From positions 1-5,937 of the forward strand of contig JAHFTI010000287.1 of assembly GCA_023265535.1 (NCBI GenBank): a DNA stretch of 5,937 nucleotides. The letters run 5' to 3'. The notes beneath the pieces were generated by a model, which searched no databases, was not told the DNA's origin, and saw only the letters and a program-made list of their open reading frames with translations. The stretch comes from Opitutaceae bacterium (GTDB lineage Bacteria > Verrucomicrobiota > Verrucomicrobiia > Opitutales > Opitutaceae). Positions 1-4,398 of the stretch are shown piece by piece (the stretch's first letter is position 1; each line of letters begins with the position of its first letter). Position numbers and translations under genes: made by a program.

Positions 1-819
1 GTGATCAACACCGGCAAGCAGGGAGCCCCCGAGCTCGGGCTCGACCTGCTGGCAATCGCACGTGATGCCGGCGTGGACACACACGTCGTCGAGTCATTCC
101 CCCAGCAGCGCGGCTTCCTCGCCGGTGCGGAGGCCTGCTGCGTGATCTGCGGGGACGGCACCCTCCTCGGGGTCGCCGCCGAGGCCACCCGCCACCAGGT
201 TCCCCTCATTGGCGTGAACCGGGGCACCCTCGGCTTCCTCACCACCTTCTCTGCCGACGAGGCCCGAGCCGAATTCCGCGACGTCCTGGAGGGGCGCTAC
301 CAGGTGGCTGAACGCTCCCTGCTTCAGTGTTGCTTTGGCGACGGCCCCGCCGAACTCGCCCTGAATGACGTCGTCGTCAAGGACGCCGTCAACTCCCGAC
401 TCGTGCGCCTCGCCGTCAGCGCCGATGAGGAGCTCGTCTCGGAATACGTCTGCGACGGGCTCATCTTCTCCACCCCCACAGGCTCCACCGCCTACAACCT
501 CTCGGCCGGCGGCCCCCTCCTTCACCCAGCGGCCGATGTCGTGGCGATGACGCCCATCTGCCCGCACACCCTGAGCAACCGCTCCATCATCTTTCGCTCC
601 GAAGTCAGGCTTCAGGTCTACAACCGCTCCGAGCGCGCCCAGCTTCAGGTTTCCCTCGATGGGCAGACCACCCTGCCCAACACAGCCAGCGAGCCCCTGA
701 ACATTTCGCTCTGCCCCCAACGCCTCCCGCTGATCCAACGCCGGGGCTATTCCCACTTCGCGGTGGTGCGCACCAAGCTGGGTTGGAGAGGCCGCATGGG
801 CACCCAGGGCGAGGCCTGA
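1..819 (+). CDS. nadK: NAD kinase (ATP-NAD kinase family), probably 5'-truncated by the window edge
   Basis: The product phosphorylates the 2' hydroxyl of NAD to give NADP, in the cytoplasm, and so supplies reducing cofactor for biosynthesis. The sequence shows the family motifs in order (numbering from the GTG at base 1): CGDGTLLG at 50-57, which is the GGDGT motif with catalytic Asp52; GVNRGTLGFL at 71-80; ALNDVVVKD at 120-128, the N-E/D substrate motif; DGLIFSTPTGSTAYNLSAGG at 152-171; TPICPHTLSNR at 184-194; and SLDGQ at 218-222. Family members are usually about 280-300 residues and begin with a beta strand before the segment seen here, so the GTG at base 1 is probably an internal valine and the true start lies upstream. 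The first Gly of GGDGT is replaced by Cys50. No partner gene is visible upstream, and the next gene is 186 bases away. Identity is near certain; the start is not. Confidence 0.95.
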   Translation: MINTGKQGAPELGLDLLAIARDAGVDTHVVESFPQQRGFLAGAEACCVICGDGTLLGVAAEATRHQVPLIGVNRGTLGFLTTFSADEARAEFRDVLEGRYQVAERSLLQCCFGDGPAELALNDVVVKDAVNSRLVRLAVSADEELVSEYVCDGLIFSTPTGSTAYNLSAGGPLLHPAADVVAMTPICPHTLSNRSIIFRSEVRLQVYNRSERAQLQVSLDGQTTLPNTASEPLNISLCPQRLPLIQRRGYSHFAVVRTKLGWRGRMGTQGEA

Positions 820-1005
820 GCGTATCAGATTTTTTAATACAATTTTTAGCCCCTGTCATGGGTTTGGGCGAGAGCGGGGCCGTTTGTCTGCGCGTTTCTT
901 GCGCGAAATCAATGAATACTGTTTCGGTCGGGTTTTCCCTCATCCTTTACCCAGCAATGACATAAGGCTCGACGGACCGGACAAAAGCCATTTACTCGCA
1001 CACTC
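820..1005. other. Intergenic spacer with AT-rich patch
   Basis: This 186-base non-coding stretch separates nadK from the DUF4870 gene. It holds a conspicuous AT-rich patch at 826-848 in an otherwise GC-rich neighbourhood. Inside it TACAAT (838-843) resembles a -10 hexamer, but the best -35 candidate 16 bases upstream (CTGAGC, 816-821) is poor. It could mark a promoter for the DUF4870 gene with a leader of about 155 bases, or simply the 3' end of the nadK transcript. I see no hairpin plus T-run that would terminate nadK, and no RNA gene. Confidence 0.3.
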
Positions 1006-1374
1006 ATGGACACACCTCCTCCCCCCCCCCCGGCTGCCACCCCGGCGGCCCCTTCGCAGAGCAATGACAAGCTTCTCGCGGTGCTTTGCCACCTTTCGTA
1101 CCTCCTCCTGAGCATCATCTTCCCGCTGATCATCTGGCTGGTGAAGAAGGATGAGTCCCCCTACCTGGCCGCCCAGGCCAAGGAGGCCCTCAACTGGCAC
1201 ATCACCATCTTCCTGGCGTTCGTCGCCTGCGGTATCCTCTCGATCGTGATCATCGGCCTGTTCCTCATGCCTGTGGTCGGCATCGGTGGCCTGATCTTTG
1301 CCGTGATCGCCGCCATCAAGACCAACGACGGGGTCGACTACAAGTACCCCTTCTGCCTGCGTCTGATCAAGTAA
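1006..1374 (+). CDS. DUF4870 family small membrane protein
   Basis: This is a 122-residue integral membrane protein of the DUF4870 (Tic20-like) family, whose biochemical role is not established. After a proline-rich N-terminus (six consecutive Pro at 4-9) comes a short polar linker, then hydrophobic segments at about 23-46, 66-87 and 88-105. The family pattern is visible: a His in the first helix (LCHLSYLLL, 27-35), then FPLIIWLVKKDESPYLAAQA (39-58), KEALNWH (59-65), and the tail DGVDYKYPFCLRLI (108-121), which matches the usual G-x-x-Y-x-Y-P ending. The ATG at 1006 is the only start that keeps the standard length, but no Shine-Dalgarno sequence precedes it. A run of 11 C's at 1021-1031 encodes the prolines, and gaining or losing one base would stop translation early. 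A strong terminator-like hairpin follows the gene, which suggests it is transcribed alone. The family call is confident; the function is unknown. Confidence 0.88.
   Translation: MDTPPPPPPAATPAAPSQSNDKLLAVLCHLSYLLLSIIFPLIIWLVKKDESPYLAAQAKEALNWHITIFLAFVACGILSIVIIGLFLMPVVGIGGLIFAVIAAIKTNDGVDYKYPFCLRLIK
1021..1031 (+). repeat. Homopolymer tract of 11 C's inside the DUF4870 gene
   Basis: Eleven consecutive C's follow CCTCCT and encode most of the polyproline stretch close to the start codon. Long single-base runs are prone to slipped-strand mispairing and also to sequencing and assembly errors. Loss of one C moves reading into a frame that stops at 1109-1111. Gain of one C moves it into a frame that stops at 1065-1067. 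As given, the length keeps the gene intact. Confidence 0.9.
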
Positions 1375-1383
1375 GACATTCCT

Positions 1384-1404
1384 GACTGCCCCCCGGGCGC
1401 AGTC
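1384..1404 (+). other. Small GC hairpin just after the DUF4870 stop codon
   Basis: GACTGC (1384-1389) and GCAGTC (1399-1404) are perfect inverted repeats with a 9-base loop, starting 10 bases past the TAA. No T-run follows. It may be part of the structured 3' end of the DUF4870 transcript that ends in the larger hairpin downstream. A 6-bp stem of this kind can also arise by chance in GC-rich DNA. Confidence 0.4.
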
Positions 1405-1415
1405 CTCGGCTCCTG

Positions 1416-1491
1416 GCGGAGCTGAGCGGGTTCGGCGGCCCAGCCGCCATGGCATACTACCCCTTGCCAACCCGCCCAGCTCCGCTTTTTT
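1416..1491 (+). terminator. Rho-independent terminator with branched loop, downstream of the DUF4870 gene
   Basis: The left arm at 1416-1432 and the right arm at 1469-1485 pair in 16 of 17 positions; the single mismatch is A1425 against C1476. Six T's (1486-1491) follow the right arm directly, as expected for an intrinsic terminator of rightward transcription. The 36-base loop is longer than usual and contains its own perfect 6-bp hairpin, GGCGGC (1434-1439) with GCCGCC (1443-1448), giving a branched shape. A third small stem, GCTCC (1409-1413) with GGAGC (1418-1422), overlaps the left arm and would compete with it. There is no T-run for the opposite strand, so it would act in one direction. 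Its likely role is to end the DUF4870 transcript before hemC; an attenuator role for hemC is possible. Confidence 0.8.
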
Positions 1492-1601
1492 GTGCCCCGA
1501 TTCGCCCGAATCTTGCCCTCATTCTGGTGTTGATGAGCGAGGCTGCCTGGGTCAGTGATTGCCATTCCGCCAGGCCAGATGCCGGGCAACCCTCTCCTCG
1601 C

Positions 1602-2462
1602 ATGTCCAAGCTCATCATCGCCACCCGCAAAAGCCCGCTCGCCCTCGCACAGACCGTCAAGGTGGGCGAACACCTCGGCACCGCGCTCAACGTGGAGGTG
1701 GAGCAGTTGCGCATCGTCACGACCGGCGACCAGCAGACGCAGTGGTCCCTCGAAAAACGCGGTGGCAAGGGGCTTTTCACCAGCGAACTCGAGCAAGCCC
1801 TCCTCCGCGGCGAGGCCGACATCGCGGTCCACAGCACCAAGGACCTCCCCGGCGAGATGGCCGAGGGCCTTGCCATCGCCGGCTACATGCCCCGCGCAGA
1901 TGCACGCGACATGCTGGTGCGCCGCGTGGGGATAGGTTCTCCCGCCACCGTGGCCACAGGCAGCCCGCGTCGCCGCCTGCAGCTGTCCGCCCTGCATGCC
2001 GGGATCAGCTTCTCCGAGATCCGTGGCAATGTGGACACCCGCCTACGCAAGATCGCCCAGGACAAGGTTGCCGACGCCACGATGCTCGCCGCCGCCGGCC
2101 TGGCACGCCTGGGCATCAGCGGCTGGGAAGGCCTGGAATTCGTCCCCCTCTCCTTTGACCAGATGGTGCCGGCCGTGGGCCAGGCCGCCATTGCCATCCA
2201 GTGCCGCGCCGCCGACGTGGCCCGCTATGCCGCCCATTTCGACCTCGCCACCGCACGCGCCGTCGCCGTCGAGCGCGCTTTCCAGGGCGCCCTGGGTGGC
2301 GGTTGCCACACGGCCTTCGCCGCCCATGCCACCGCCGAGCGCCTGTACCTCTTCCATGAGGACTGCGGCAAGAAGTCCTTCCCCCTGACAGCGGCCGATT
2401 TTGACGCCCCGCAGGCCACCGCCACCCGCATTCTCGCGGAACTCGGACTCAGGAAGGCCTGA
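1602..2462 (+). CDS. hemC: Hydroxymethylbilane synthase (porphobilinogen deaminase)
   Basis: The enzyme joins four porphobilinogen molecules into the linear tetrapyrrole hydroxymethylbilane, in the cytoplasm, on the way to haem, sirohaem and cobalamin. The 286-residue product shows the family motifs: IATRKSPLALAQ (6-17), GGKGLFTSELE (54-64), AVHSTKDLP (75-83) with the catalytic Asp at 81, ATGSPRRRLQL (118-128), RGNVDTRLRK (141-150), PAVGQAAIAIQCR (190-202), and GALGGGCHTA (229-238), where Cys235 is the attachment site of the dipyrromethane cofactor. The ATG at 1602 was chosen because the family begins a few residues before the I-x-T-R-K-S motif; in-frame ATGs at 1449 and 1533 would add unrelated sequence, and the first overlaps the upstream hairpin. 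No Shine-Dalgarno sequence is evident. The C-terminal domain is about 20 residues shorter than in E. coli HemC (51 residues after the Cys against 71). hemD follows after 83 bases with no terminator between. Confidence 0.96.
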   Translation: MSKLIIATRKSPLALAQTVKVGEHLGTALNVEVEQLRIVTTGDQQTQWSLEKRGGKGLFTSELEQALLRGEADIAVHSTKDLPGEMAEGLAIAGYMPRADARDMLVRRVGIGSPATVATGSPRRRLQLSALHAGISFSEIRGNVDTRLRKIAQDKVADATMLAAAGLARLGISGWEGLEFVPLSFDQMVPAVGQAAIAIQCRAADVARYAAHFDLATARAVAVERAFQGALGGGCHTAFAAHATAERLYLFHEDCGKKSFPLTAADFDAPQATATRILAELGLRKA

Positions 2463-2545
2463 GCCCCGGACGCCCTCTCCCGAAGGACCCGATTTCCCGA
2501 GTCCATTCGCCTTTCCCTCGCTTAAGAGCATCCTCCCTTCAGACC

Positions 2546-3337
2546 ATGGCACACAGCACCCAGCCCCTTTCCGACCGCCGCATCGCGATCACGCGCGCCA
2601 GCGACCAAAGCAGCGCCCTGCGCGAACGACTCGAGGCGCTCGGTGCCGAGGTGCTCGAACTGCCCCTCATCAAGGTGGCGCAGGACATCGACAAGCAGAC
2701 CCTCGCCGACTGCCTGCTCGAGCTAGGCACCTACGACTGGGTGATCTTCACCAGCGCCAACGGTGTGAAGCACTTCTTCGACCAGTTCTTCAAGCTCTTC
2801 GAGGACATCCGCGCCCTCGGCCTGCTGCGCATCGCCTGCGTCGGTGAAACCACCGCAAAGGCCGTCCAAGCCCTGCACCTGAAGGTGGAATGCATGCCGA
2901 AGAAGGCAACGGCCGAGTCCCTCGCCAACGAACTCATCGGCACCGGCAGCCTCGACAGCGCCAAGGTGCTGCTCGTCACCGGCAACATGAATCGGGAGAC
3001 CCTCGAGAAGAAACTCGAGGAGGCACGCGCCATCGTCGACCGGCTGCCCGTGTACAAGACCGAGCTGAACGACCTCAGCGGCGACCCTGCGGCGGCCTCG
3101 TTCCGAAAGCAGGGAGCCGACGCCATCCTCTTCGCCTCCTCCAGTGCAGTCGAATCCTTCGCTGCGCAAAAGGACACCCTCAAGCTCGCCCCCGGCGCCA
3201 GGCGTCCGCTCAACGGCAGCATCGGACCGCAGACCAGCGATTCCCTGCTCAACGCCGGCATGTCCGTCGACTTCAAGGCCGAGACGCCGAGCCTCGAGGA
3301 TCTCGTGGACGCGCTCGTTCGCGCCCTCCGAGGCTGA
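2546..3337 (+). CDS. hemD: Uroporphyrinogen-III synthase
   Basis: The enzyme closes hydroxymethylbilane to uroporphyrinogen III while inverting ring D, using the product of the gene just upstream. The family is very divergent, so the call rests on a few weak but well-ordered motifs plus position. In the 263-residue product these are RRIAITRA (11-18) at the start of the first half, DWVIFTSANGVKHFF in the first substrate-facing loop (64-78), IACVGETTAKAV soon after, ILFASSSAVESF in the second half, the GPQTSDSLLNAGM segment, and a closing PSLEDLVDAL helix. Length fits the family (about 240-270). The ATG at 2546 gives a normal N-terminus; a GTG or other start further in would lose the first strand. 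There is no Shine-Dalgarno sequence close to it. The stop at 3335-3337 is two bases before the next ATG, so hemC, hemD and the rluD-like gene look like one transcript. Even without clear sequence similarity the hemC context would support the call. Confidence 0.9.
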   Translation: MAHSTQPLSDRRIAITRASDQSSALRERLEALGAEVLELPLIKVAQDIDKQTLADCLLELGTYDWVIFTSANGVKHFFDQFFKLFEDIRALGLLRIACVGETTAKAVQALHLKVECMPKKATAESLANELIGTGSLDSAKVLLVTGNMNRETLEKKLEEARAIVDRLPVYKTELNDLSGDPAAASFRKQGADAILFASSSAVESFAAQKDTLKLAPGARRPLNGSIGPQTSDSLLNAGMSVDFKAETPSLEDLVDALVRALRG

Positions 3338-3339
3338 CC

Positions 3340-4269
3340 ATGGCACAGGACTACACCGTCCCCGAGGGAGTCCGCCGTGAAAGGGCCGACAAGGTCCTCG
3401 CGCAGGCCTTCCCCGAGCACAGCCGCTCCGCACTCCACCGGGCCTTCGAGGCCGGCCTCGTGCGCGTGGGCGAGCGGGTCCTCTCCAAGAGCGACTCCGT
3501 CAACGAGGGCGAGGTGCTCAGCTATGCGATGCCCGAACTGAAGACCTCCGAGCTGCGCCCCGTCGACCTTCCGCTCGACATCATTTATGAGGACGAACAT
3601 CTGGTGGCCATCAACAAGGCCGCGGGCATGATCGTTCACCCGGGTGCGGGCACCGGCGAGGACACCGTGGTCCATGCCATGCTTGCCCATTGCGAGGGGG
3701 AACTCAGCGGCGTGGGCGGGGTGGAACGCCCCGGCATCGTGCACCGCATCGACAAGGAGACCACGGGGCTGCTGCTGGTCGCCAAGACCGACGCCGCACA
3801 CCGCGGCCTCTCCGAACAATTTGCCGGGCGCCAACTGCGCAAGGAATACCTCGCGCTGGTTTCCGGCTGCCCCCAGCTCATGAGCGGCGTGGTGGACCGC
3901 GCCATCTCGCGCCATCCCGTGCACCGGCAACGCATGACGGTAGGCGAGGGCGGCAAACCGGCGCGCACCGATTGGGAGCGTGTCGAGGCCTTCCCACCCC
4001 TGGCCTCCCTCATCCGCTGCCGTATCCACACGGGGCGTACACACCAGATCCGCGTGCACATGAAGTCGCTCGGCCACATCCTGCTTGGCGACGAGGCCTA
4101 TGGCTGGCGCGAGGACCTGCGCCTTTCCGTGCAACCCGAGCGCGTGATGCTGCACGCAGAGCACATTGTCTTCCTGCATCCCGTCACCGCACGCACCATG
4201 GATCTGCGTGCCCCGCTGCCCAAGGACTTCGAGAAACTCCTGAGGAGTCTCCGCAAGACAGGCAAATGA
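3340..4269 (+). CDS. rluD: RluA-family 23S rRNA pseudouridine synthase, RluD-like
   Basis: The product converts specific uridines in rRNA to pseudouridine; E. coli RluD acts on helix 69 of 23S rRNA during large-subunit assembly. The 309-residue protein has an N-terminal S4 RNA-binding domain at about 12-65 (RADKVLAQAFPEHSRSALHR onward, then VNEGEVL) and a catalytic domain from about 80. There, IIYEDEHLVAINKAAGMIVH (81-100) and PGAG lead to GIVHRIDKETTGLLLVAKT (132-150) with catalytic Asp138, RKEYLALVSG (167-176), DRAISRHP (186-193), and HTGRTHQIRVHM (230-241). HPGAG and ISRHP favour RluD over RluC or RluA, and the length is close to that of E. coli RluD (326). The ATG at 3340 lies two bases after the hemD stop; a weak GAGG (3330-3333) inside hemD could serve as ribosome binding site. 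Translational coupling with hemD is likely. The exact target uridines are inferred from the family, not from the sequence. Confidence 0.93.
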   Translation: MAQDYTVPEGVRRERADKVLAQAFPEHSRSALHRAFEAGLVRVGERVLSKSDSVNEGEVLSYAMPELKTSELRPVDLPLDIIYEDEHLVAINKAAGMIVHPGAGTGEDTVVHAMLAHCEGELSGVGGVERPGIVHRIDKETTGLLLVAKTDAAHRGLSEQFAGRQLRKEYLALVSGCPQLMSGVVDRAISRHPVHRQRMTVGEGGKPARTDWERVEAFPPLASLIRCRIHTGRTHQIRVHMKSLGHILLGDEAYGWREDLRLSVQPERVMLHAEHIVFLHPVTARTMDLRAPLPKDFEKLLRSLRKTGK

Positions 4270-4398
4270 TTCACCCTAGTGGGCTTGGAAATAATTCATT
4301 GGTGACAAAAACGCGGCGTTGCACAGCGTCGTGCCGCCACTATTGATAGCACCTTTCCCTAACGCCGGAGAGCCGGAGTCCCAGCACACACGCAGCCC
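4270..4398 (+). promoter_or_regulatory. Spacer with weak promoter candidate for the phosphatase gene
   Basis: This 129-base spacer lies between the rluD-like gene and the PAS-phosphatase gene. Its first third (about 4287-4311) is noticeably richer in A and T than its surroundings. The best promoter-like pair I find is TTGCAC (4319-4324) and TATTGA (4341-4346) with 16 bases between them, which would place a transcription start some 45 bases before the ATG at 4399. Both hexamers match the sigma-70 consensus only partly. GTGACA at 4302-4307 is a better -35 hexamer but has no -10 at the right distance. No terminator with a T-run is seen after the rluD-like gene, so read-through is also possible. 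Confidence 0.25.

Noticed and set aside
94..756. Open frame of 220 codons on the - strand opposite nadK
   Set aside because: Low-complexity Gly/Ala/Asp-rich translation with no family motif, fully overlapped by the clear NAD kinase frame.
1499..1512. Inverted repeat GATTC-gccc-GAATC upstream of hemC as an operator or attachment site
   Set aside because: Only 5-6 base pairs and a single copy; such a palindrome is common by chance and no regulator gene is nearby.
1449..1601. Longer N-terminus for HemC from the ATG at 1449 or 1533
   Set aside because: The extra 51 or 23 residues have no counterpart in the family, and the first start falls inside the terminator hairpin. The ATG at 1602 puts the conserved I-x-T-R-K-S motif at its usual place.
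3005..3018. Repeated CTCGAG six bases apart inside hemD
   Set aside because: It reflects Leu-Glu codons in the repeated LEKKLEE peptide rather than a separate DNA element.
2731..4179. Long open frame of 482 codons on the - strand across hemD and the rluD-like gene
   Set aside because: It lies opposite two well-identified genes and shows no recognisable motif. Long antisense frames are expected in GC-rich genes with strong third-position bias.
4309..4336. GC-rich partial hairpins after the rluD-like gene as a terminator
   Set aside because: The stems are short and interrupted, and no T-run follows, so the evidence does not reach that of an intrinsic terminator.
4266..4346. 26-codon frame whose ATG overlaps the rluD-like stop codon (ATGA)
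   Set aside because: Very short, no ribosome binding site, no hydrophobic or other structured pattern, and it overlaps the promoter candidate. The ATGA overlap alone is weak evidence.
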